Source: Deltaproteobacteria bacterium UBA6930 (GTDB taxonomy: Bacteria > Myxococcota_A > UBA9160 > UBA6930). Taken from it: a stretch of DNA of 13,472 nucleotides. Location: NCBI GenBank assembly GCA_002450755.1, contig DKAI01000106.1:1-13472 (forward strand), given 5' to 3'. The notes beneath the pieces are model-generated. The model made no database searches. It was not told the origin of the DNA and saw only the letters and a list, made by a program, of their open reading frames with translations. The translations under genes were made by a program, and so were the position numbers. This document shows positions 6,968 to 13,472 of the stretch, piece by piece (the stretch's first letter is position 1; every line of letters begins with the position of its first letter).

Positions 6968-6973
6968 CTCTCT

Positions 6974-7363
6974 GTGTTTGAATCAGATGCCACCACTCGC
7001 GGAGTAAGAGTCCAGGTACGATCCGTTTTCGTGCCTGAGCGTTCCTCGCCGGAACAGGGACAATGGTTCTTTGCCTATCAAATCGTGATCACCAACTCGA
7101 ACGCAGAGCAAGTGCAACTCCTCACGCGACATTGGATAATCACAGATGGGAACGGTTCCGAGGAGGAAGTGAAGGGTCCGGGAGTCGTTGGCGAACAACC
7201 ACTCCTCGAGCAAGGTCAATCGTTTGAGTACACCTCGGCTTGCCCTCTAGGCACTTCTGTTGGAACCATGAGAGGTAGCTATCACATGATTAGTCAGGAT
7301 GGAGAAGAGTTTGACGTAAAAATTGCTCCTTTTACTCTAGGTGAGAAGAGTTCGGTCCATTAA
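6974..7363 (+). CDS. apaG: ApaG domain protein
   Basis: A 129-residue protein matching ApaG along its whole length (family about 125). This immunoglobulin-like beta-sandwich family is linked genetically to Co2+/Mg2+ resistance and Ap4A levels in enterobacteria, but its biochemical role is unsettled. The strongest segments are 'VQLLTRHWIITDGNG' (47-61), the glycine motif 'GPGVVGEQP' (68-76), 'FEYTSACPLGT' (84-94) and 'GTMRGSYHM' (97-105). The start is GTG; no ribosome-binding site is visible, and a possible -10 sits directly upstream. It is divergent from the nuclease gene and 58 bp ahead of the monooxygenase on the same strand. It does not normally belong to catabolic operons, so the proximity is probably incidental. 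Confidence 0.96.
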   Translation: MFESDATTRGVRVQVRSVFVPERSSPEQGQWFFAYQIVITNSNAEQVQLLTRHWIITDGNGSEEEVKGPGVVGEQPLLEQGQSFEYTSACPLGTSVGTMRGSYHMISQDGEEFDVKIAPFTLGEKSSVH

Positions 7364-7421
7364 GACATCGTAGTCTGACGTTTTAACGGTAAACAGGCAG
7401 GTTCAAAGATGGGGATGAAAA

Positions 7422-9020
7422 ATGAGAGAAAGTGAAACGCAAGAAGTTGATGTAGTCGTCGTAGGGGCCGGATTCGGTGGACTCTATATGCTCTACAGGC
7501 TTTTAAAAATGGGCCTCAGTGTAAAGGTGCTGGAAAAAGGGTCTGGTGTTGGCGGCACGTGGTACTGGAACCGCTATCCCGGAGCACGATGTGATGTTGA
7601 AAGCATGGAGTATTCCTATCAATTTTCAAATTCCCTTGAACAGGAATGGGAATGGACGGAAAGATATGCTGGTCAAAGAGAGATTCTCGAGTATTTGAAT
7701 CATGTTGCCGATCGATTTGATTTAAGGCCGCACATCCTTTTCGAATGTGAAGTTGCTTCTGCTTGTTTTAATGACGATGCGATGAGATGGGAAATTGTCG
7801 CAGGAAAAGAAAACTTTTCATCCCGTTTTTGTGTAATGGCAACCGGGAATTTGTCATCGACAAATACGCCTAGTTTCGAAGGAATTGAGAGCTTCCAAGG
7901 TGAGATATATCATACGGGAAGCTGGCCTCACGATGCCGTGGATTTTACTAACAAACGGATTGGAATCATTGGAACGGGGTCTTCTGCAATACAAGCAACA
8001 CCTGTAATTGCTCCGCAAGCCAAGGACTTACACGTATTTCAACGAACGCCGAATTTCTCTGTACCGGCGAAAAACCATCCTTTAGCTAAGGAGGTTCAAG
8101 ACGAAATCAAGCGAGACTACAGTGGCCTTCGAGCTCGCGCTAGAGCACTTCCGATAGCTTGTTTTATGCCACCGAATCCTGGGAAAGCGGTTGAGGCGCT
8201 TCCTGAGGAACGAGAAGAAGTCTTCGAAGAAAAGTGGGAGAGGGGGGGGCTAACATTTCTTGGCTCTTTTTCTGACATAGCGACCGACCCTGTTGCAAAT
8301 GAATATGCTGCGGAGTTTATCCGAGAGAAGATTCGTGGAATTGTTAAAGACCCTGATACCGCCGATCTGTTATGCCCGGATCATGTGGTAGGGTGCAAAA
8401 GGCCGTGTTCGGATACGGGGTATTACGAGGCATTTAATCGTAGCAATGTACATCTGGTTGATGTTGCACGGCATCCAATTGAGAAACTCACGTCGGAAGG
8501 ACTCAAGACATCGAAGCGAAGCTATGAACTAGACATGATAATCTTTGCGACCGGCTTCGATGCGATGACCGGTGCGCTTGATAACATAAATATAGTGGGG
8601 CGAAACGGCGAAACATTGAAAGATAAATGGGAGGCTGGGCCAAGGACCTATCTAGGAGTAGCAACGGCTGGATTTCCCAATTTCTTTACTATTACCGGGC
8701 CCGGTAGTCCTTCGGTTTTGGCCAATATGGTTACCGGAGTTGAGCAGCACGCGGAATGGATTGCCGACTGCATTTCTTATCTAGATTCGCAGGGCCATAC
8801 TACCGTGGAACCGTCGCTTCAAGCTGAAGACGACTGGGTAGAACATGTGAATCTAGTAGCTGATAAGACGCTTTATCCTACATGCAACTCGTGGTATTTA
8901 GGAGCGAATATACCAGGGAAACCTCGAGTATTTATGCCCTATATAGGTGGATGGCCCGCGTACGAAAAAAAGTGTAAAGAAGTGGTAGAAGGCGGGTACT
9001 TGGGGTTTGAGTTCAACTAA
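7422..9020 (+). CDS. Type I Baeyer-Villiger monooxygenase (flavoprotein)
   Basis: A 532-residue FAD- and NADPH-dependent monooxygenase of the cyclohexanone-monooxygenase type, which inserts oxygen next to a ketone to give an ester or lactone. The FAD-binding GAGFGG is at 15-20 with E38 closing the strand. 'GGTWYWNRYPGARCD' (44-58) is a family hallmark. The Baeyer-Villiger fingerprint FxGxxxHxxxWP is intact at 158-169 (FQGEIYHTGSWP). The second dinucleotide motif GTGSSA is at 184-189. R327 in 'CKRPCSDTGYY' fits the arginine that stabilises the peroxyflavin, and 'ATGFD' (376-380) and 'SWYLGANIPGKPR' (490-502) complete the match. The ATG is preceded by a weak GGGGAT. The gene ends in a CTAA shared with the opposing phosphoesterase stop. 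Given the epoxide hydrolase and dehydrogenases nearby, a cyclic ketone is a plausible substrate. Confidence 0.96.
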   Translation: MRESETQEVDVVVVGAGFGGLYMLYRLLKMGLSVKVLEKGSGVGGTWYWNRYPGARCDVESMEYSYQFSNSLEQEWEWTERYAGQREILEYLNHVADRFDLRPHILFECEVASACFNDDAMRWEIVAGKENFSSRFCVMATGNLSSTNTPSFEGIESFQGEIYHTGSWPHDAVDFTNKRIGIIGTGSSAIQATPVIAPQAKDLHVFQRTPNFSVPAKNHPLAKEVQDEIKRDYSGLRARARALPIACFMPPNPGKAVEALPEEREEVFEEKWERGGLTFLGSFSDIATDPVANEYAAEFIREKIRGIVKDPDTADLLCPDHVVGCKRPCSDTGYYEAFNRSNVHLVDVARHPIEKLTSEGLKTSKRSYELDMIIFATGFDAMTGALDNINIVGRNGETLKDKWEAGPRTYLGVATAGFPNFFTITGPGSPSVLANMVTGVEQHAEWIADCISYLDSQGHTTVEPSLQAEDDWVEHVNLVADKTLYPTCNSWYLGANIPGKPRVFMPYIGGWPAYEKKCKEVVEGGYLGFEFN

Positions 9021-9766
9021 TCGATATCCAATTGGTCGTAGAGTGCAAAAGGCTGAGAGGAACCATCGAACGCTTGTGTGTTCTTCCAGATTTGACGTGT
9101 TTCTCCAGGCAACAGTTTGCAATTAGCAACGGGTCCAACAATCGAAGTTTTATTAAATTCGAAGGATTTAATTCTTTTGATGTTGAAGTCCAGTATCGAG
9201 ATGCCGGGGCGGTGCCTCGAAACGAGTGTGCCGGCGTTAATTAAAGTTAGAGATGGAAAATCAACTATAATTCGGTAATGAGAGTGGCCGTTTATTAAGA
9301 ATGTGTACTTGTTTTCAAGCAACAAGTCGTCCAACTCTTGACTCCGTTCCGGTTCCCTTCGCCGCGGACTGCCTGGCCAAATTTTAGCGAGATCGTTTTT
9401 GCCGACCCCGTGACAGAGAAGCAGCCGGCCGAGGGGCGTTTGAAACTCAAGAAATGAATCGAGTGATTCGAGAAAGTCTAGACTTGAACGAGATACTTCT
9501 TTAACAGAGTGAGCGTTTGGAATATTTCTGTAGGTCTCTGCGAGTAACCATCGATCGTGGTTTCCCCTTACAACGTAGACATTTGATTCTGCCAAGAGCT
9601 GGCAGGAAGTATTGATATCACCTTCGCCATCTGCGATGTCGCCTGTACATAAAAGCGCATCAACGTTCTGCGTGGAAAACCACTCTAGGGCTGTGGATAA
9701 TCGAGAATGCTCCGAATGCACGTCTCCGATTAGTCCAATCCTTGAAATTTCTTTTGTTAGTTCCAT
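9017..9766 (-). CDS. Calcineurin-like metallophosphoesterase
   Basis: A 249-residue cytosolic metallophosphoesterase with the full set of dinuclear-metal motifs: D15-x-H17 (GDVHS), D43 (GDIADG), N69-H70-D71 (GNHDR), H119 (CHG) and H161-x-H163 (GHSH), followed by 'INAGT'. The fold resembles the YfcE/MJ0936-type small phosphodiesterases, but the substrate may be a nucleotide, phosphoester or lipid phosphate. It starts four bases after the stop of the prenyltransferase, with no Shine-Dalgarno sequence in the AT-rich gap, so translation is probably coupled to the gene before it. The last 40-50 residues follow the core fold and are not recognised. Its stop overlaps the monooxygenase stop by four bases. 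Confidence 0.92.
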   Translation of the reverse strand: MELTKEISRIGLIGDVHSEHSRLSTALEWFSTQNVDALLCTGDIADGEGDINTSCQLLAESNVYVVRGNHDRWLLAETYRNIPNAHSVKEVSRSSLDFLESLDSFLEFQTPLGRLLLCHGVGKNDLAKIWPGSPRRREPERSQELDDLLLENKYTFLINGHSHYRIIVDFPSLTLINAGTLVSRHRPGISILDFNIKRIKSFEFNKTSIVGPVANCKLLPGETRQIWKNTQAFDGSSQPFALYDQLDID

Positions 9767-9770
9767 AAAT

Positions 9771-10667
9771 TTAAATAAATTCGCAAGAAATCCAGATTGT
9801 AATCATAAGAATTACGTGGGTTGAAAGATTCCAAAAGACGTTTCCAGCAAGTGCAGGGATAGGAATTTTGTGGTTTATTGGTTTGAGAAGAGTACGAAAT
9901 GCTGGGAGAAGAAGGAAGGTGGGTATAGCAGCTAAGATAGTAAGAATCGGAAGTGCGTCTATTAGGATCGAGACGCCTAACGAAAAAGGTACACCCAGAC
10001 CAGCAAGTATGTATATATGACCAGACGTGCGTGGTCCAAATAAAATAACGATGTGTTTTCTTCCGCCGGTTCGATCTGCGACTGCATCGGGAAATTCCGC
10101 AAGAAGAAGAAGATTGAAAGTCATAAAAAAAGCTAGGACTGCACAAGCTATAGCTGCGTTAGGTATCTCTCCCGAGAGTACTAAGGAACCTCCTAAGATG
10201 GGTAGCGCACCGAGTCCTAAGCCAGCAAAAATCTCACCGAGTCCGGTTCTTAAAAGCCAGTGTGTATACGTCAGCACGCACACTGCACCCGCTAAGAAAA
10301 TTGGAAGAAGTATGGTTCCTTTGGCATAGAGAAACCAAATGCCAATTGCTGCGCCTAGTCCCGCGAAGCTTAAACCCCAGATGTAAGCGAATCGAACGCT
10401 TATGTCTCCGCTTTGAATAGTGCCACTTCCCCCGCTGAAGGGAGTCCTTTCCGTGTCTTCGTCAATTCCGGACTGGGCGTCACCCGCCTCATTGATTGAA
10501 TCGACAGCTATGTGGAGAGAGAGCAGTCCTATAAGAGAAAGTATTACGTCGATGCTCTGAATCGTTGATGTGCAGTAAGAAATCGATGTAGTCGTCCCAA
10601 TCAGCGCTACAGGTAAGAGGAGAAAAGGGGCTCGTGATATTCCCGCAAGAGCGCGTAAGCTAGGCAA
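9771..10667 (-). CDS. UbiA-family membrane prenyltransferase, MenA-like
   Basis: A 298-residue integral membrane protein with about nine hydrophobic segments, of the UbiA superfamily, which transfers a prenyl chain to an aromatic or other acceptor. The first Asp-rich motif is N59-x3-D63-x5-D69 (NEAGDAQSGID), followed by 'RTPFSGGSG' at 74-82. The second is 'EFPDAVADRTGGRK' with D194 and D198. These, and 'GLGEIFAGLGLGALPILGG' at 142-160, resemble MenA (1,4-dihydroxy-2-naphthoate prenyltransferase) more than UbiA itself. No other quinone gene is present, so the acceptor is unknown. The start is a TTG at 10667 that overlaps the preceding SnoaL-like gene by eight bases, which suggests translational coupling; a slightly later start cannot be excluded. 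It lies between the SnoaL-like gene and the phosphoesterase. Confidence 0.88.
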   Translation of the reverse strand: MPSLRALAGISRAPFLLLPVALIGTTTSISYCTSTIQSIDVILSLIGLLSLHIAVDSINEAGDAQSGIDEDTERTPFSGGSGTIQSGDISVRFAYIWGLSFAGLGAAIGIWFLYAKGTILLPIFLAGAVCVLTYTHWLLRTGLGEIFAGLGLGALPILGGSLVLSGEIPNAAIACAVLAFFMTFNLLLLAEFPDAVADRTGGRKHIVILFGPRTSGHIYILAGLGVPFSLGVSILIDALPILTILAAIPTFLLLPAFRTLLKPINHKIPIPALAGNVFWNLSTHVILMITIWISCEFI

Positions 10668-11034
10668 CTGGGGCGATACCTAGAACCGCAGAAGCGTCAA
10701 CATAGATATGATATTCAGAAATTTTGTCGTTGTTGATTACAAATCTATTAGCAAAGGGGACGCTGATTTGTTGACCGCTTTGCAAGTGGTAGGTGACTAA
10801 TCCGTAACACGAAACTAAGTTGTCGTGTATGAATATTTCGTCTAGATGGTGTTGTAATTTAATGACCGAAGTTGACATTCCTTCCCATAGCGCTTTGATA
10901 GGTTGATGACCTCTGACTTCCGGATAGCTAGCGAAACGAAAACGGACGTCATCGTTTAAATAAGGAAAAAGACCATGTATGCCCTGACTATCGAGGGCAG
11001 AAAACATATCAACGAATTGTTTCTTTGACTTCAT
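10660..11034 (-). CDS. SnoaL-like (NTF2-fold) protein
   Basis: A 124-residue protein with the pattern of SnoaL-like/NTF2-like cone folds: an N-terminal helix ('FVDMFSALDS'), 'LFPYLNDDVRFRF' (22-34), 'VRGHQPIKALWEGM' (40-53), then curved strands ending in 'VINNDKISEYHIYVDAS' (99-115). Members include polyketide cyclases, ketosteroid isomerases and hydrolases, many without known function. Unlike the similarly sized protein at 2151-2525, it lacks the Tyr-x-Asn and Arg-x-Asp active-site pairs of epoxide hydrolases. The ATG at 11034 follows GGGAG (complement of 11039-11043) by four bases and is preferred over further upstream starts. It overlaps the next gene by eight bases, so its product may act on, or help, the prenyltransferase product. 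The function is unassigned. Confidence 0.78.
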   Translation of the reverse strand: MKSKKQFVDMFSALDSQGIHGLFPYLNDDVRFRFASYPEVRGHQPIKALWEGMSTSVIKLQHHLDEIFIHDNLVSCYGLVTYHLQSGQQISVPFANRFVINNDKISEYHIYVDASAVLGIAPVA

Positions 11035-11085
11035 GAATACTCCCAAATAGCAAAACAATAATTTGAACGGTAAATAATTTCCCGA

Positions 11086-12480
11086 TTAGCTAATTTTCTT
11101 CCCAATCATTTTTTCTGGTACGACTGTTTCGTCGAACTCTGTTTCGGTAAGGTAGCCAAGGTCAAGGGTTGCTTGTTTTAAGGTTGTTCCTTCGCTGTGC
11201 GCTTTTTGTGCAATCTCTGCCGCCTTGTAGTATCCAATGCGCGTATTCAATGCTGTTACCAACATCAGGCTTTTCTGTACTAGGTCCGATGTCCTTTCCT
11301 TATTAGCTTCTATTCCGATTGCACAGTGATCATTAAAGCTCTTGCAAGCGTCACCAATTAATTGGGCGGACATAAGAACATTGAATGCCATAACAGGTTT
11401 GAAAACATTTAGTTGGAATTGTCCCTGCGTGCCCGAAAGAGAGACTGCTGTATCGTTACCAATTACCTGAACACAAGCCATTGTTAAAGCCTCACACTGA
11501 GTAGGGTTTACTTTTCCTGGCATAATTGAACTTCCGGGCTCATTCGCTGGCAAACTGATTTCTCCGATACTTGTTCGCGGACCGCTCGCGAGCATTCGGA
11601 TATTATTTGCGATATGAAAGAGACTTACGGCTACTCGTTTTAAGCTGCCTGAAATCTCGACCATGGCATCGTGAGCACTTAATGATTCAAACTTGTTCTC
11701 GGCGGTCACAAAGGGATGGCCTGTCAGAGAAGCAATTTTCTCTGCGACTAGTTCCGGGTACCCGTCTGGTGTATTTAGCCCCGTACCCACCGCAGTACCG
11801 CCAAGAGCGAGTTCCCTGAGTCTCACTAAGGAATCCCGCACTGCTTCCATGCCACGGTCTAATTGGGCAACGTAACCGCCGAACTCCTGGCCAAGAGTTA
11901 GAGGGGTAGCGTCCATTAGATGAGTGCGTCCCGATTTTATGATTGACGAAAAGTCTTCAGATTTTTTCTTGAGTGTAGTTCGAAGGATATTGATATTAGG
12001 CAACGTTTCTTCGGCAATTTTACAGTAAGAAGCGATATGCATAGCGGTGGGGAAGGTGTCGTTCGAGCTCTGACTCTTGTTTACATCATCATTTGCTTTA
12101 ACAATCTTCTCCTTTCTAAAATCTCCACCGAGTAATTCGGTAGCTCGGTTTGCGATGACCTCGTTCATGTTCATATTCGATTGCGTCCCTGAGCCCGTTT
12201 GCCAGACGACTAGAGGGAAATGGTCATTGAGTTCCCCGTTGAGGACTTCGTCGCAAGCTGAGGCAATAGCTTTGGAAGTTTCTCGGGGGAAATCTGTAAG
12301 GTCAGAATTCACTAAAGCGGCAGCTTTCTTTAGGATCGCAAAAGCCTCGATAATTTCGTGGGGCATTCGTTGTCCACCAATCTTGAAATTTTCGAGACTT
12401 CGCTGTGTCTGTGCGCCCCAATATTTATCATCGGGGACTTCTATATTTCCCATAGTGTCCGATTCGATTCTCATTGCCAT
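11086..12480 (-). CDS. fumC: Fumarate hydratase class II (fumarase C)
   Basis: A 464-residue class II fumarase (E. coli FumC is 467), interconverting fumarate and L-malate in the TCA cycle as a cytosolic homotetramer without an iron-sulfur cluster. The superfamily signature GSSIMPGKVNP is at 316-326, with catalytic S317/S318. H187 in 'SGRTHLMDATPLTLGQEF' matches the general base region. 'GSGTQSNMNMNEVIANRA' (96-113) forms the first conserved block, and 'SSNDTFPTAMHIA' (138-150) the substrate-binding stretch. An AAGGAG (complement of 12492-12497) stands eleven bases before the ATG; the second ATG two codons later would make the spacing longer. It lies 71 bp after the luciferase-like gene and 51 bp before the SnoaL-like gene, all on one strand. 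Oxygen-stable fumarase suits an aerobic lifestyle. Confidence 0.98.
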   Translation of the reverse strand: MAMRIESDTMGNIEVPDDKYWGAQTQRSLENFKIGGQRMPHEIIEAFAILKKAAALVNSDLTDFPRETSKAIASACDEVLNGELNDHFPLVVWQTGSGTQSNMNMNEVIANRATELLGGDFRKEKIVKANDDVNKSQSSNDTFPTAMHIASYCKIAEETLPNINILRTTLKKKSEDFSSIIKSGRTHLMDATPLTLGQEFGGYVAQLDRGMEAVRDSLVRLRELALGGTAVGTGLNTPDGYPELVAEKIASLTGHPFVTAENKFESLSAHDAMVEISGSLKRVAVSLFHIANNIRMLASGPRTSIGEISLPANEPGSSIMPGKVNPTQCEALTMACVQVIGNDTAVSLSGTQGQFQLNVFKPVMAFNVLMSAQLIGDACKSFNDHCAIGIEANKERTSDLVQKSLMLVTALNTRIGYYKAAEIAQKAHSEGTTLKQATLDLGYLTETEFDETVVPEKMIGKKIS

Positions 12481-12540
12481 CGGGTGAAAATCTCCTTTTT
12501 AAAGTGTTCTCGATTTCTTTACGAAGTGAACTTTAATTAA

Positions 12541-12560
12541 GCAAAGAGTCTTTACTTTGC
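12541..12560 (-). other. Short inverted repeat at the end of the second luciferase-like gene
   Basis: GCAAAG and CTTTGC, separated by eight bases, bracket the TAA stop of the upstream gene and are followed on the minus strand by TTAATTAA. A six-base-pair stem with only two G:C pairs and an imperfect U-run is too weak to call a terminator with confidence. It may attenuate read-through into fumC. Confidence 0.25.
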
Positions 12561-13472
12561 GAGTAGTTCCAAGGCCTCCCAGCCGACTTTTGCGGGGTCT
12601 TTTTCGTCCATGGATTGAATACAAACATGTGAGGCGCCAGCATCAAGATGTTCTTTGACTCGTGTCTCAAGGTCAGCCGCTGAACCCCATGCCATCAGCG
12701 CATCGATTAGTCGATCGCTTCCGCCGTCTTGAAAATCGGAATCTGTAAACCCAGACGACTTGAGCATGTTCGTATAGTTAGGCAGCTGTAGATACAGTCC
12801 TAGGACTTGACGACCGATTTCTCTCGCACGAGAAGCATTGCTTGTAAGGCAAACTCGAATCATCGGACAAAGCCAGGCGTCATTACCCATTATTTCTCTT
12901 GCTTCAGCTGTATGTTCTGGAATTGTGTTGTATGGATGTGCGCCTTTCGATATCTCCGCAGAGAGAGCCATCATCTTTGGTCCGAGTGCCGCGAGTACAA
13001 TAGGCATCTCCCCTAAGTCTTCTAAGACTACGGTTCCATTGGTTTTAATTTTTATCGGTTGTTCTTCGATGCCTGTAACTGCAAGGTTCTTTGTGACGCT
13101 AATCATTTTATGGCATTCAGCAATTGAGGAGACGTAATTCTTCATAGTTGAGAGAGGTTTTTCGTAACTGTGGCCTCTTCCTTCAACGAACATCCGATGG
13201 GAGACGCCCAGTCCCAAAAGAAATCTTCCTCCCGACATTTCGTTAAGAGTTTGTTGCCCAGTGGCGCATACCATCGCGTCTCTTCCATAGAGATTCACAA
13301 TTCCGGTAGCTGCGGTTAAAGTTTTTGTGGCTGAAAGTATTATTGCAGCGGTAGAGAAAGGCTCTCGTCCAGCAGCCTCGGGGTACCAAATAGCCCCATA
13401 TCCGAGATTTTCTGCCTTGCTAGCTGTTAACTTCAATTCATCCGAGGACATTCCTTCGGTGAATAAAAAAAT
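12552..13472 (-). CDS. Luciferase-like F420-type oxidoreductase (partial, 5' end beyond window)
   Basis: A luciferase-like TIM-barrel oxidoreductase, resembling the 'probable F420-dependent' MSMEG_4141 group. Recognisable parts are 'AENLGYGAIWYPEAAGREPF' near the N-terminus, 'TAATGIVNLYGRD' (the strand that faces the flavin), 'LNEMSGGRFLLGLGVSH', and 'HLDAGASHVCIQSM' near the end. An ATG lies at 13451, but the frame stays open to the last base of the window, reading 'IFLFTEG' before it. That stretch looks like the first beta strand of the barrel, which the ATG start would delete. I therefore treat the gene as running off the edge, with perhaps 10-20 residues missing. The protein is a different subfamily from the one at 1163-2095, with little similarity visible. 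F420 rather than FMN use is inferred from family resemblance only. Confidence 0.85.
   Translation of the reverse strand: MFLFTEGMSSDELKLTASKAENLGYGAIWYPEAAGREPFSTAAIILSATKTLTAATGIVNLYGRDAMVCATGQQTLNEMSGGRFLLGLGVSHRMFVEGRGHSYEKPLSTMKNYVSSIAECHKMISVTKNLAVTGIEEQPIKIKTNGTVVLEDLGEMPIVLAALGPKMMALSAEISKGAHPYNTIPEHTAEAREIMGNDAWLCPMIRVCLTSNASRAREIGRQVLGLYLQLPNYTNMLKSSGFTDSDFQDGGSDRLIDALMAWGSAADLETRVKEHLDAGASHVCIQSMDEKDPAKVGWEALELLAK

Noticed and set aside
11057..11080. A direct repeat AATAATTT spaced by 16 bases upstream of the SnoaL-like gene.
   Set aside because: Eight A/T bases repeated twice in an AT-rich gap is close to chance; no promoter hexamers with proper spacing could be fitted.
12077..12487. 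A 136-residue plus-strand frame within fumC.
   Set aside because: It lies wholly antisense to the highly conserved fumarase N-terminal half and has no ribosome site or domain.

Overview
The window is a gene-dense bacterial chromosomal segment with moderate G+C (about 45-48% by eye), many clear Shine-Dalgarno sequences, a few GTG/TTG starts and very short gaps. I count 13 complete protein genes and one gene cut by the right edge. I see no tRNA, rRNA, CRISPR array, insertion sequence or integrase. The genes fit an uncultured, probably free-living aerobic heterotroph. Taxonomy is unresolved. Two luciferase-like families common in Actinobacteria and other F420 users sit beside ApaG, a glutathione-transferase fold and a GFA protein, which are more typical of Proteobacteria.

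Region 1 (3-6046) looks like a catabolic island built around a 55-bp divergent intergenic region with an 18-bp dyad. Leftward: a luciferase-like flavin oxidoreductase (1163-2095), then a zinc alcohol dehydrogenase (3-1094). Rightward: a limonene-1,2-epoxide-hydrolase-family protein with its whole active site (2151-2525), an amidohydrolase-2 metalloenzyme (2591-3838), a glutathione-transferase-fold protein without the usual glutathione-site residues (3847-4620), a GFA-type zinc protein (4643-5071) and, after a leader that can fold, a short-chain dehydrogenase (5204-6046).

Region 2 (6018-9020) holds a leftward GIY-YIG (UvrC/Cho-like) nuclease whose end overlaps the dehydrogenase, a rightward apaG that may be leaderless, and a rightward type I Baeyer-Villiger monooxygenase.

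Region 3 (9017-13472) is all leftward: a second luciferase-like oxidoreductase (partial), class II fumarase, a SnoaL-like protein, a MenA/UbiA-type membrane prenyltransferase and a metallophosphoesterase. The last three genes are tightly coupled.

Taken together, a luciferase-like monooxygenase, an epoxide hydrolase, dehydrogenases and a Baeyer-Villiger monooxygenase match, class by class, the steps of the known limonene-1,2-epoxide route of Rhodococcus erythropolis. I infer that the cluster oxidises a cyclic alkene or terpenoid by epoxidation, diol formation, ketone formation and ring expansion, but the substrate cannot be read from the sequence. The SnoaL/UbiA/phosphoesterase trio is a second possible functional unit, of unknown role.
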